Shown: in pieces, positions 1-8,791 of the stretch
How positions within the stretch are numbered: the stretch's first letter is position 1
Layout of the letters: each line of letters opens with the position of its first letter
Assembly: GCA_022448345.1 (NCBI GenBank)
Contig: JAKVCB010000012.1
Span: 1-50,980, forward strand
Direction of reading: 5' to 3'
DNA length: 50,980 nucleotides
Source of the DNA: Pirellulales bacterium
Lineage (GTDB): Bacteria; Planctomycetota; Planctomycetia; Pirellulales; Lacipirellulaceae
The notes under the pieces: model-generated
The model's input: only the letters and a program-made list of their open reading frames with translations
Databases searched by the model: none
What the model was told of the DNA's origin: nothing
Translations under genes and position numbers: made by a program

Positions 1-728
1 TTTTGCCGTCCGGGGTTATAGTTCGAGAGTATTGTTTCGCCAGAACTATGACTGCCATTAGTTCGCCCTACCGAGATTGCGTTGTAACTATGGGCAAAGA
101 GATAGGACATATTTGTCGAAGATCCATTGTTAAGGCCAGCGGCCACAATGATTTCTTGATTGTCGATCGTAAAATCGAAGCGCCGTAAGGCTTGTAGAAT
201 TGTCGCGAATATAGGATCGTCGTTATGGTTCGTATAGGTTCCAATCCAACTATGATTTTGAATGTTGAATGCCTGGTCGGTTGGATCACCTCCGTTAACG
301 TTCAAAATATTGTCGAGGTAATCATCCGCTTCGTAAACGGTGATGTCTGTAATGCCAGGTGCGACACTAGTGTCAATGCCGTAGAAGCTATATCCCACGC
401 CTCGTGCATGGGTGGAGTGATTGCTGTTGGTGTTGGAGCCATTGATAATAGTTTTCCCGCCGAATTGGGGATCTTCCGTATCAGGCATGTAGGGTCCGTT
501 ATCCGACCCTTGGCTAGCTTCCACCTGGGAAACCACGACTCCGGAACCATCTGGCAGGTTATCTCCCAGGGCGTCTTCGAGGACATCATATCCAATTTCG
601 GACATGGACCCGATTGCCCTGGGAATGGCAATGTTCAGTAAGAGTAGAACCAAGGCCCAGCCGACGTATACTTTCCCGGGATTTCGGGCACGGCGAACAT
701 TATTAGCCTGCAGCAAAAAGCAGTGCAT
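1..728 (-). CDS. Secreted subtilisin-like (S8-type) protein, N-terminal part, cut by the window edge
   Basis: Reading leftward from an ATG at 728, the frame stays open to the window edge (242 codons), so the C-terminus is missing. A hydrophobic segment at about residues 21-39 looks like a signal peptide or anchor. Residues 104-107 (HSTH, followed by ARGVG) resemble the His-containing block of subtilases. Further on, AAGLNNG and YNAISVGRTNG resemble the Asn/oxyanion-hole region. The first catalytic block normally carries Asp; here the matching stretch reads VVVSQVEA, with Glu70 at or near that place. The Ser block would lie outside the window. The family is inferred from motif resemblance. It is either an exported protease or a catalytically altered relative. 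The upstream AAAAGGG at a normal distance supports the start. Confidence 0.6.
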   Translation of the reverse strand, partial: MHCFLLQANNVRRARNPGKVYVGWALVLLLLNIAIPRAIGSMSEIGYDVLEDALGDNLPDGSGVVVSQVEASQGSDNGPYMPDTEDPQFGGKTIINGSNTNSNHSTHARGVGYSFYGIDTSVAPGITDITVYEADDYLDNILNVNGGDPTDQAFNIQNHSWIGTYTNHNDDPIFATILQALRRFDFTIDNQEIIVAAGLNNGSSTNMSYLFAHSYNAISVGRTNGSHSSGETILSNYNPGRQ

Positions 729-1080
729 CAGCTGCCCTTTTAGAAAATTTTCAGGTGGCGCGATCCTTCAGAGTCGGTGCTGTCAACGTCAAGCGGGGCT
801 AGCCAGCCATTTGTAAGGCTATTGGAGGCAAGTCAACTCAATGGCAACTTCTCTGACTTTCATCTTTCATTATTCGCTAGAACCCTGGTGGCGGCAATAA
901 TTTCCTGAGCCTTGCCGGTTTGGTTTGTAATAAATTTAAACCCTGATCTGGCTGGAGGGTGTCGGAAAACTAGGGAAATAGTGTTTGCAACGGTTTGAAG
1001 CTTCTCTGTCTTCAAATATTTTCCTCTTCCCAAGTCGCGATATCACTAAATCACGAAGTTTGACCCCCGAGAACTGGCCC
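729..1080. other. Intergenic region without recognised gene
   Basis: Lies between the stop of the exported unknown protein and the start of the subtilisin-like gene, both on the minus strand. It should hold the promoter of the latter. A short inverted repeat (GGTTT and AAACC around an AT-rich loop near 920-942) is present, but no convincing gene or terminator. Confidence 0.4.
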
Positions 1081-2040
1081 TTATTTCGACCACGGAAACC
1101 CGGGAAAAGAGGTCGGGGCAAGGACCACGTCTCGACCGAGAGCCAGCTGCCGCTCAATCGCTTCCCTTTTTTCTTCATCGGTACCCGTCAAATGGAGTTG
1201 AATCATGACCCGGTTTTTGGTGTCCTGCTGTGGCCGGGCCCACCGGCCCCATTGCCGATTATGGTGATGCCGTCCTGAGGCTGGGACGTCCCACCAGCGA
1301 TCGGTCGTGTAAGTGCTGCACAAATCAAGGGCCCACCGGGCATTCAGGAGAATTCCGCCCTCGAAATAAATACGGTGTCCGTGGGCGGTCAGATCGCCTA
1401 CCAATTGGGCAACGGCGCCTTCTGCCCCCCCGGTGAAATGGTAACAGCTCTTAGGATTTGGGTCCCATGGTTGCCCAAAAGTATTGTCCATCCCGATTGC
1501 TGGTGGTGGTGTGATGTATAGTACAGGGCCATACACTTGCTTTGCGCGCGCCACCCAGGCGGTCTGAGACTCCCCGGGTAGTGGGTCCAACTGGTGGGGC
1601 GACCCCATGTAAATCAGCAACCGATAATTCTGGCTGATGGAAACCATGGCTTCCAAAAAAGCCACATCGTCTAGGGCAAGTGCAAGCTTCGGATTTTGCG
1701 TTGCCTCATAATCCTGATAACAACGTTCCCGTTGGTTAAATTCCATCGGCATTGGTGTACCATCCTTGACGGACCGCCCCCAGGGATGATGAATCTGCAC
1801 CCCATAAACCGAAATCTTTTCTCTTTTCGAAATTGCGGCGATTTGAGGAAATACGGTTTGCTCAGCGAACTTTTTCCATCCATCTTTCCACCAACCAATC
1901 ATACGGGCATCGTAATCTTTGTAGCTTGCAGCATAGCGGATCCAGACTCGACCTCGTTGTTGGGCAAGAGGGAGTTCCCGGGCATGTAAGCCAGAAACAC
2001 TGGCCACCATAAGGCTGAGTATTATTAAAAGTCGCGACAT
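1081..2040 (-). CDS. Exported protein of unknown function (319 aa)
   Basis: I do not recognise a family. The chosen ATG at 2040 opens directly into a clean signal peptide (MSRLLIILSLMVASVSGLHA). An upstream in-frame start at 2073 would add eleven residues in front of it and is less likely. The mature part is rich in aromatic residues (RVWIRYAASYKDYDARMIGWW at its beginning), with WDPNPKSCYHFTGG and RIYFEGGILLNARWALD further on. It lacks transmembrane segments after the signal, so it probably works in the periplasm-like space. The regular alternation of hydrophobic strands and helices would suit an alpha/beta barrel, but that is only an impression. It stands alone between a protease-like gene and the wecA-like gene, all on the minus strand. 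Confidence 0.65.
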   Translation of the reverse strand: MSRLLIILSLMVASVSGLHARELPLAQQRGRVWIRYAASYKDYDARMIGWWKDGWKKFAEQTVFPQIAAISKREKISVYGVQIHHPWGRSVKDGTPMPMEFNQRERCYQDYEATQNPKLALALDDVAFLEAMVSISQNYRLLIYMGSPHQLDPLPGESQTAWVARAKQVYGPVLYITPPPAIGMDNTFGQPWDPNPKSCYHFTGGAEGAVAQLVGDLTAHGHRIYFEGGILLNARWALDLCSTYTTDRWWDVPASGRHHHNRQWGRWARPQQDTKNRVMIQLHLTGTDEEKREAIERQLALGRDVVLAPTSFPGFPWSK

Positions 2041-2435
2041 TTGAGTAAATCCGTCAGCACCGAGTGACCACAACCACTTTTTGGAGGACCCGCGCGGGAA
2101 CTGACAAGTATTGTAGCGCCACGTTTCGATTCGTGAAGTATCGGTCCATGAGTGTCGTTAGCAAATGCAATGAGTACAGCGGTGAATTGTGTGTGCCAAG
2201 GTGGCGACAATACAGGGACGGCACGAACCCAACAGTTGTCAGGTGGTACTTGTGGAGTGCCGTTTTCGTGATGTGTTGGGTTGAGTGGAGCAGGTCATGA
2301 CAACATTCGCTACGAGTCGGATATCGCAAGCAACAGGGCGGGACAGCGAGACAAAAGAACCAATTTAGAACTGGAGGCTGGTTTTGGAGTTCGACGAGAG
2401 ACGCAACACCGGTTGTCGAAAAACGTCAGTCGCGA
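2041..2435. other. Intergenic region without recognised gene
   Basis: Upstream of the exported unknown gene and downstream of the wecA-like gene. The open frames here are short, low in coding character and overlap one another. No clear hairpin terminator is visible; only the palindrome AGTCGCGACT near 2428-2437 stands out. Confidence 0.4.
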
Positions 2436-4142
2436 CTAACTCCCAGGAGTCACTGTCTGAGCCGAGGAGGCCTCGCCAGAACTAGCCGGTTTCTCCGGGA
2501 CATTGTTCAGGTTCAATGAGGATTGCTTGCCCTGGAGTTCTTCCATGATATGCCGGACATCTTTTTCAAGAGGCTCGAGAAAATCAAGAACCTGTTGCAT
2601 GTGTGGCAGAGTGGCCTTCTTGCGAGCGATTCCTTCAATCTCCACATGACCAACAACATCGTCATCTACAATAATTGGATAATTCACGTGCCAACTTTGT
2701 TCAGCTGGTTCTTTTTGATCTCGCGTGGCGTCCCATGAACCAAAATAGTCTTCATGCAGGGCGGGTATACGAATGACCAGCTTAAGGCGCGTGATGTGGT
2801 AATCTTGCATCGGTTCAATAATCGCCATCCAAAGTTTGTCCCATTCCCGCGCACCCTGTAAGTGAATGTGGCTTTCGTGTGGGCGACTGTGTTTCCGGTT
2901 TGCACCACCAGCAAACGACAACCCGCGGGAACGCAGGTGCTCTTTTACAAGCGCAAATTCTATATGTCCGAAAGTTTGCGTTGCGATCAGAAATGTGACC
3001 ACGGCAGCTACGGTGAGTATCGCAATCAACTCGTTGCCAAAGTAAACGCTCATAACGGCACTTAGGCAGGTGGTTGCACAAATCAGGCCAATAAACAAAA
3101 CTGCCTGGCGAACCGTCCAGCCCCGTACCAACAGAGAATGGTGCAAATGTCCCCGGTCGGGAGCAAAGAAGCTGCGACCCGTAAGCTTGCGACGCAGGAT
3201 AGCAGCCATCGAGTCAAGAATTGGAATCGCCCACACACCGATTGGGACGGCCAGTGCTACGGTGGCAGCGGACTTCAGTGAGGAGTGAATTGCAATTCCG
3301 CCAATCAGCAGGCCAATCAACATGCTGCCTGCATCTCCCAAATAAATGGACGCAGGAGCAAAATTAAAGCGGAGAAAACCGAGTAGAGCTCCAGCCAGAG
3401 AAAGCATGACTAGTGTCTCAAAGTAGTGCCCTTTCCATAATGTAATCGAAGCAATAGTCGCACAAAGTACCAGGCCAACACTGGAAGCTAACCCATCGAT
3501 ACCATCAATCAAATTAATGGCGTTAATGGCGCCTAATAACCAAAATAAGGTAAACGGAATGGCAAATAATCCAAGGTTGATCCCGCGCGACGTTGGCTGA
3601 CCGGGTGTGGTGCTCGAAATTGCTGAGGTTTCAAGGGACTCGCTTGCATTCGCTTCGTCAGACCCGCCTGCGTCTGACTCTACCGCGGGTTCGTCCGCAA
3701 GAGCTTCCTGTTCAGCTTGCGGTGAGGGTCTGCCGGCAAAGATGGAAACAGATTCAATGCGTACGCCGAAATAAATTAACAACCCGGCTGCCACGATTTG
3801 GCCAAGCAACTTATAGCGACCCGCCAAATGAATGAAGTCATCCAGCAATCCTAAAAGGACGATGCATGCTGAGGCCACCAGCAATCCAATCATTACCTTC
3901 GTATCATCCGGTTGGATGATATCGTCGCCTTTTAGAAATGCGTAAAGGATGGTGAATGCGATTGCCGAAAGGGCTGCCAGGAAAACTGCAGCGCCGCCCC
4001 CTAAAGCAACCGGAGTTTTGTGCGCCTTGCGTTTTCCATCCGGCTTATCCACAAAACCAAATTTGGTGGATATTCGCTTAACCAGCGGGGTAAGTAGAAA
4101 ACTTGCCGCAAATGCAATCAGAAAAGCAAAGAGTAGTTCCAT
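2436..4142 (-). CDS. WecA/MraY-family undecaprenyl-phosphate sugar-1-phosphate transferase with C-terminal extension
   Basis: A polytopic membrane enzyme that should move a sugar-1-phosphate (GlcNAc-1-P or similar) from a UDP-sugar onto undecaprenyl phosphate, starting O-antigen, exopolysaccharide or cell-wall polymer synthesis. Family marks visible: VDKPDGKRKAHKTPVALGGG near the N-terminus, LLGLLDDF, NLIDGIDGLASS, YLGDAGSMLIG and the cytoplasmic DRGHLHH loop. Two features are unusual. An acidic, low-complexity insert of about 60 residues (around residues 140-195) sits between two membrane segments. A soluble tail of about 140 residues follows the last helix. Typical members have about 350 residues; this has 568. 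The insert and tail may be planctomycete specific. WecA-type fits better than MraY because of the HLHH motif and the absence of other peptidoglycan genes nearby. Confidence 0.88.
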   Translation of the reverse strand: MELLFAFLIAFAASFLLTPLVKRISTKFGFVDKPDGKRKAHKTPVALGGGAAVFLAALSAIAFTILYAFLKGDDIIQPDDTKVMIGLLVASACIVLLGLLDDFIHLAGRYKLLGQIVAAGLLIYFGVRIESVSIFAGRPSPQAEQEALADEPAVESDAGGSDEANASESLETSAISSTTPGQPTSRGINLGLFAIPFTLFWLLGAINAINLIDGIDGLASSVGLVLCATIASITLWKGHYFETLVMLSLAGALLGFLRFNFAPASIYLGDAGSMLIGLLIGGIAIHSSLKSAATVALAVPIGVWAIPILDSMAAILRRKLTGRSFFAPDRGHLHHSLLVRGWTVRQAVLFIGLICATTCLSAVMSVYFGNELIAILTVAAVVTFLIATQTFGHIEFALVKEHLRSRGLSFAGGANRKHSRPHESHIHLQGAREWDKLWMAIIEPMQDYHITRLKLVIRIPALHEDYFGSWDATRDQKEPAEQSWHVNYPIIVDDDVVGHVEIEGIARKKATLPHMQQVLDFLEPLEKDVRHIMEELQGKQSSLNLNNVPEKPASSGEASSAQTVTPGS

Positions 4143-4668
4143 CGCCGGCAGCCGTTTAGTTTATGTGGAAGATGTTCTTTGGGTAGGTGGAAATTCAATG
4201 GAAGAGTCGAATGAAAGCCGTTCACCGAAAGTCAGTAGATTGAGGTGCCAACAAAACCAAATCCACATTTAAGCGGTAACAATCCTGTTCCAACCAGATT
4301 ACTTCGGTTGGATCCTTTGATCGACAAGAACGGGTTCGTTTAGCAGGCCATAGTCGTTTACACGTGACTTCACATGCCTGACTGGACCCCTTCTGCGATA
4401 CCGGTCTAGAGATGCTTTATGCCAAGGCTTTTGCGTACTGGCCCTCGACTGGCATAATAGATCTGGTTTCAAATACCGTCAATCAGATGGTCAATTATAG
4501 GGCAGCAAAGTACGCGGCGCAGACATGTGGGCCTTGCAATCTGCCAGACTCTGGGATGGTTTTACCCGTGCAGTTGGTTTGACGGGAAAAACCCGTTTAT
4601 GCCGAAATAAACCGACATTGGGACCAGACACTTGGAATGCCAGGGGTTTCTTTCCCTGCCCACGAATT
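4143..4668. other. Intergenic region (526 bp)
   Basis: No gene recognised. One perfect 7-bp inverted repeat (TCCAACC, 10-nt loop, GGTTGGA) sits at 4289-4312. It is not followed by a T-run on either strand, so it is not called a terminator. The promoter of the wecA-like gene should lie in the left part of this region. Confidence 0.4.
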
Positions 4669-5250
4669 TCAGACAGGCCGTTCGCGTTGTTTTACAAAAC
4701 GGGCAGGATTTCCCGCCACAATCGCAGCTGGGGGGACATCTTTGGTAACAATACTGCCGGCAGCAACCAATGCGTTCACACCGACTTCAACACCGCCCAA
4801 AACAAGGCTTGTTGCTCCGATCCAGGCCCCATCGCCGACGACGACCTTTCGAGCGATCAAGTTGAAAGTAGTTCGTTTATAGTCGTGGCTGCCCGTGCAA
4901 AGGAATGCACCTTGCGATAGGCAAACGTTTGCACCAATCGCAACGTCGGCAAGGTTGTCGATCCAGACATCCTGCCCAATCCAGCAATGATTCCCGATCT
5001 TCAGGCGCCAAGGGTACTTGATCCGTACGTTTGGCTTGATGACCACATGCGTACCAATGTGGGCCCCAAAAAGTCGCAGCAGCAATGGTTTAAAGTGGAT
5101 GAATGGGAACCAGGCCGATTCGAAAACAACCAAACTCACGTAGTACCACAAAATGCGACCCAGCCGACCTCCACCAGGATCATATTCTGGGTTGGAAAAG
5201 GATCCCAGGTCCACCCAGGCTGCTGACTCATGCTGAGTTGTCGTAGTCAT
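4669..5250 (-). CDS. WcaF-like hexapeptide-repeat acetyltransferase
   Basis: A left-handed beta-helix acyltransferase of the colanic-acid WcaF/LbetaH type (193 aa, normal size about 180-190). It probably O-acetylates a surface polysaccharide or its lipid-linked precursor using acetyl-CoA. The hexapeptide turns are clear from IGTHVVIKPNVRIKYP onward, with IGNHCWIGQDVWIDNL, GSHDYKRTTFNL (the conserved His-Asp of this subgroup), VVVGDGAWIGATSLVLGGV and the typical ending VTKDVPPAAIVAGNPA. Membrane-associating hydrophobic residues at about 30-55 are also typical for WcaF. It lies next to the wecA-like gene on the same strand, which fits a shared polysaccharide role, although the 500-bp gap argues against one transcript. 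Confidence 0.85.
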   Translation of the reverse strand: MTTTTQHESAAWVDLGSFSNPEYDPGGGRLGRILWYYVSLVVFESAWFPFIHFKPLLLRLFGAHIGTHVVIKPNVRIKYPWRLKIGNHCWIGQDVWIDNLADVAIGANVCLSQGAFLCTGSHDYKRTTFNLIARKVVVGDGAWIGATSLVLGGVEVGVNALVAAGSIVTKDVPPAAIVAGNPARFVKQRERPV

Positions 5251-5347
5251 AGATTAATACAAGTGAACCACACTTTTATTTTTGTAGAACACTTTTCGAC
5301 GGGTGTTTTTTGCCGAGTTTGTTGTCCTGTTCTGCAGAGGGGGTATC

Positions 5348-5743
5348 CTACCCGGCCGGTTCGACTGGTTTTGTCTCGAAAGTTTGAATCGGTGTTTCAA
5401 TCCGGATAACCTTGAACTTGGCCGCTTCGGCAGCTTCCCACAACGCAAGCGGCGAAAGCGTCTTCTTTGTTTCAGGAATCACGACCGCAAAATCGTGCTC
5501 GATGTTCGCCTTGACCTTTTTCACCCCCGCAACGGCAAATAACTTGCGTGCCAATCGTTTGGCGCAATGTTTGCAGTGCATATCTTCGACGAAGATCACT
5601 GTATTTGAGGATTCTTTGGGGTCTTCTCCCGAGGCTTTTACGACTGGATTGACTGCGGGTGTCGATTGGGTCTTAGCGACCAGATGACTCGCTGCAGCCA
5701 ACACAAACAGGCCAGTTATCAGAACGGATTTGCTTCGCACCAT
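5348..5743 (-). CDS. Exported single-domain heavy-metal-associated (HMA) protein
   Basis: 131 residues: a signal peptide (SVLITGLFVLAAASHLVA), a short linker and one ferredoxin-like HMA domain. The metal loop reads EDMHCKHCAKRL, matching the family pattern M-x-C-x-x-C, so Cu(I), Zn(II) or a similar ion can be bound. The rest of the fold (VAGVKKVKANIEHDFAVV) also matches. Export of a lone HMA domain is uncommon, since most are cytosolic chaperones or parts of P-type ATPases. AAGGA 9 nt before the ATG supports the start. It follows a Cys-motif lipoprotein by 60 bp on the same strand and is probably co-transcribed with it. Confidence 0.82.
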   Translation of the reverse strand: MVRSKSVLITGLFVLAAASHLVAKTQSTPAVNPVVKASGEDPKESSNTVIFVEDMHCKHCAKRLARKLFAVAGVKKVKANIEHDFAVVIPETKKTLSPLALWEAAEAAKFKVIRIETPIQTFETKPVEPAG

Positions 5744-5803
5744 TGCTTCGAGTCCTTGTTGTGAGATGATTCATTCAAGCGAAGACCGTGAGCACTCATG
5801 TTC

Positions 5804-6469
5804 CTACTGACGGACATACATCCCGTCAGCATCGATCACAAGTATCTTGCCGCCGACCAGACGAGCTTGGCCACGTACGACCACGGTTGCTTGTTCTTCC
5901 AGGTTGAGTAGTGGCTGCGCCCCAATGTCGAGCACGTCTCCGTTTGGGTCGATAAAATTCACGACAGCTAACGAGTCGATGTTGTCTTTCACCTTGCGGG
6001 CACAGAATGGGCAATCGCATGCCTCATCATGTTCGCTATCCCCGAATTCCTCCGCCGTAGCTGGATCGACCAGGAAAACGGTTGCCACCTTTTGCTTCCA
6101 GGGAAAAGCGGGTTCTTTTTCAGGCCATGGATTCGGCATTCCACCGATTTTTCCAACCATCACAACCTCCTGGGGGCCAACTGGCTCAGTCATTGTGGGA
6201 GCCGTGACATCAGCCTCTGTGAATTCAAGTTCTCCCTCAGCAGGGTTCTCCTCAGGCGGATGGGTATGGAGGTCGTCTTCCTCCGGTGGGCCCGTGAATA
6301 TTTCGCGTACGTCAAGTACAGCTTGAGCACCGGTTGGTTCGTCTGCAAGCAACAGGCGACTGCGATGGTGTGCTACCAAGGCGGGATCCACGTTGGTTCC
6401 AGAGTCGGCACAACCGAACGTCAACATGCTCACCAGACTAAAGGTAGCGATTCGACAGTGGATTGACAT
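5804..6469 (-). CDS. Putative lipoprotein with CxCPFC motif
   Basis: Start set at the ATG at 6469 because GGAG lies 9 nt upstream; an in-frame TTG at 6484 precedes it. The N-terminus (SLVSMLTFGC) is a signal with an atypical lipobox: Phe at -2 and Thr at -3 before the Cys. The following 60 residues are acidic and disordered-looking. The C-terminal part carries EACDCPFCARK, a C-x-C-x-x-C cluster that could bind metal or act in thiol chemistry, and a beta-rich domain (EEQATVVVRGQARLVGGKILVI) resembling small OB or nucleic-acid-binding-like folds, with no firm match. It precedes the exported HMA protein, so a periplasmic metal-handling pair is plausible but inferred. Confidence 0.72.
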   Translation of the reverse strand: MSIHCRIATFSLVSMLTFGCADSGTNVDPALVAHHRSRLLLADEPTGAQAVLDVREIFTGPPEEDDLHTHPPEENPAEGELEFTEADVTAPTMTEPVGPQEVVMVGKIGGMPNPWPEKEPAFPWKQKVATVFLVDPATAEEFGDSEHDEACDCPFCARKVKDNIDSLAVVNFIDPNGDVLDIGAQPLLNLEEQATVVVRGQARLVGGKILVIDADGMYVRQ

Positions 6470-6930
6470 CGGATGGTTCTCCAACGACTACCGGGACGAC
6501 GCCCCAACGGGATGCGGAAGCGAACGGGCGAGAATATTATCAACTTCTGGCATTGTATACTACTCCCATTTCACCGTGATGAAACGCCTGCTGTGTCTGT
6601 GTGGCAACATGCTAGCCGATGGAATGCCCTTGGGCAGGTTGGTGCCACGGAAGCAGTGGTAATTTTCCCGAAGTCCTGCATTGAGCTGCAATGTTCGTTT
6701 CCCAGGACCAGGCGTCTTTGGGGGAACTCCAATTTGGCGGAATTCTTACTCTGGACCATGCTGTTGATGAGGGCCAGTTCAAGCTATCGTTTTCCGTTGT
6801 CGAGGAATCATTCAATGGCCAGACGTACAGTGTTTGCGGGGGACCTGGTGTCGTCTTGCAGCCCAACACCGAGGCGATCAGGTCCGTTGCAACGTCTGCC
6901 ACAAGCGGGCCGCCGCATTTGTTCGGGAGC
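6470..6930. other. Intergenic region without clear gene (461 bp)
   Basis: Between the stop of the BshC-like gene and the start of the lipoprotein gene, both minus. A plus-strand frame at 6691-6936 (81 codons) reads fairly like protein but has no ribosome binding site and runs into the BshC-like gene, so it is not called. The promoter of the lipoprotein/HMA pair is expected near 6470-6600. Confidence 0.35.
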
Positions 6931-8583
6931 TTATGACGCGTCGGCCTTCCCAAAGTTCAGTAAAAAGTTCTCCAAAGAGCACTTCGGAAAGAGACAAAAC
7001 ATATACTCTCGTGAGTCTAGTACAGAACTGGCCTGAACCTGTTGGGCCAAGCGATGGTACTGGTCAGTGAGCGCCGCACGTTTTTCCGCCAGGAAGGGTT
7101 TCAGGTCGCGATTTGCCCCGACGATTGCCCGATGGCGTTGGGCTGCGTTTGCCGGTGTCTTTGGTGTTTTTACCCATTTCGATTTTTCCGCAAGGATGCT
7201 GGCCAACATCGACATTCGGTCCTGTTCTTGATGCTGCAGATCAAGGAACCGTTCTGGGTGGAATGTCATTTCACGAAGTTCTTGTTGCAACTGACGAGTG
7301 CGATCTGGTGTAACCGACGGATGTTCAATTGGGAGGTGCCTGGTAGCTGAAATAGTGGCGTATTGCGGCGGGTTGATGTTGTAGAAACCGTGGAGAATAT
7401 GATCGGTCACTTCATCGTATTTCGAACCACCAATCCCATGAACGAACAGGTCAGCCAGGAATAATCGGGCGAAGAGAGTCGTTGTAATTGCCCGGGTACG
7501 AATCTTGATACCATCTTCGGACAGTTGCTGCAGCTGTTCTGCAGCCGATGTGAAGTTTCCATTGGGCCCGAGCGAAAGTTCGTGTTCCTCTTTGGCTTGA
7601 TCTCCAATAAGTATCTTTCCAGTTCCTAGTCGGGCAAACAGCGGGCGACGGTGGGGATCGGATTTCGACCAGATCCAGAATGGTGTCTCCAGCCATCCGC
7701 CGTTCTCGGAAAGGTTTGGTACCGGGTGAGCCAAGTTTCTCAAGCGATAAGTCTTTCGGTATTGCTGGAGTGCTTGATTATAAGTGTTTACAAAGTGGGG
7801 CAGACTGACGAGAAGGTGAGTAACAAACTGATGGAAGATTGGCAGTTGGCAAACCATACTTTGAGGGAGTTCTAGACTTTCTAAGGCACCGTTTGAATTC
7901 CCAAATTGCCCTTCCATCTGGTGACGTGCCTGGGCCAATGCGCGGCCCAGGTTCGGTTCCTGCTGGTAACGGGCCAGGACGAGTGGCCAGAACGATTCGA
8001 CCATTGGGTTGGGAATCAAGTCTCCCACTTGATCCAAGACTCGTTTAGCAAAGCTTGAGAAAGTCTCCTCGTCACAGACCGCCCGCTCTTCGTAGGGGAG
8101 AGGCAGAGTTGGGTGGTCATAAGCGACGGAGGCAATTTGTGGGCGATCATAGGAGCCAGTCGGTACGCGGGTTGAAACTATCCGGCACAGATCACCATCG
8201 ATGGTCAAGTTGACCGCGATCCCACCAATGAGGCGGGACAATTCAGCAATTGCGAAATTTTTGTACCACACTCCTGGATGGAATAATTGCGGCTGGTGGC
8301 CAGCGAATATCAATGTTGGCAGTTGCTGTACCGAAACCGATGCAAAATTTGCAGGTAGGTGATGGTAGCCAGCTGTGTAGGTAGCGGCGGAAGCCAGCAG
8401 GTCGCGACGGGCTCCCGCGGCCAACTCAGCAAGAGACACTCCTTGGATTTCAAGATCAGCCTGTTGAATTGCTGCACGATTGTCGGCCACCACTTGAGGC
8501 AAACTCGACCAGGCAGGTTCAACAAGGGTACCACCATCCTGGGTTGGAACTTGTATCCGACGATACTTTTTCGTTTGCTCCAT
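6931..8583 (-). CDS. BshC-like protein (putative cysteine-adding enzyme of bacillithiol synthesis, divergent)
   Basis: 550 residues, close to the 540 usual for BshC, which joins Cys to glucosaminyl-malate. The overall plan matches: an N-terminal nucleotide-fold block with AGHQPQLFHPGVWYKNF (compare the GGQQAGLLTGPLY block of Bacillus BshC). In the second half, TRAITTTLFARLFLADLFVHGIGG corresponds to the BshC segment with VTRPLM and IAGPGE. A helical, coiled-coil-like tail follows. Sequence identity is low by eye, so another ligase-like role is possible. A bshB1 gene 31 kb away in the same window supports a bacillithiol context. GAGG 7 nt before the ATG supports the start. It is not operonic with the neighbouring glycosyltransferase (about 200-bp gap). 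Confidence 0.6.
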   Translation of the reverse strand: MEQTKKYRRIQVPTQDGGTLVEPAWSSLPQVVADNRAAIQQADLEIQGVSLAELAAGARRDLLASAATYTAGYHHLPANFASVSVQQLPTLIFAGHQPQLFHPGVWYKNFAIAELSRLIGGIAVNLTIDGDLCRIVSTRVPTGSYDRPQIASVAYDHPTLPLPYEERAVCDEETFSSFAKRVLDQVGDLIPNPMVESFWPLVLARYQQEPNLGRALAQARHQMEGQFGNSNGALESLELPQSMVCQLPIFHQFVTHLLVSLPHFVNTYNQALQQYRKTYRLRNLAHPVPNLSENGGWLETPFWIWSKSDPHRRPLFARLGTGKILIGDQAKEEHELSLGPNGNFTSAAEQLQQLSEDGIKIRTRAITTTLFARLFLADLFVHGIGGSKYDEVTDHILHGFYNINPPQYATISATRHLPIEHPSVTPDRTRQLQQELREMTFHPERFLDLQHQEQDRMSMLASILAEKSKWVKTPKTPANAAQRHRAIVGANRDLKPFLAEKRAALTDQYHRLAQQVQASSVLDSREYMFCLFPKCSLENFLLNFGKADAS

Positions 8584-8791
8584 TTAGAAGCCTCGGCGTC
8601 CGAAGTTATTAGTTCTTTTAAAAATCAGACGACCACTCTGCGATGCTATCTGCACAATGCATACGATAACCGAAAGGTTATTTTCCAGAGGACAAGAACT
8701 TCCAATAAGTCACGAACGGTGTGTGAGACAGATTCAACACACTACGGCAGCCGGCGGAGATAGCTTTGAAAGATCGCAGGTACATGTTTAC

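Noticed and set aside
225-641. Plus-strand open frame opposite the subtilisin-like gene
   Set aside because: The minus strand has recognisable protease-like motifs and a signal; the plus frame does not.
6473-7036. Plus-strand frame of 187 codons over the lipoprotein/BshC intergenic region
   Set aside because: No ribosome site, unnatural composition, overlaps the 3' end of the BshC-like gene.
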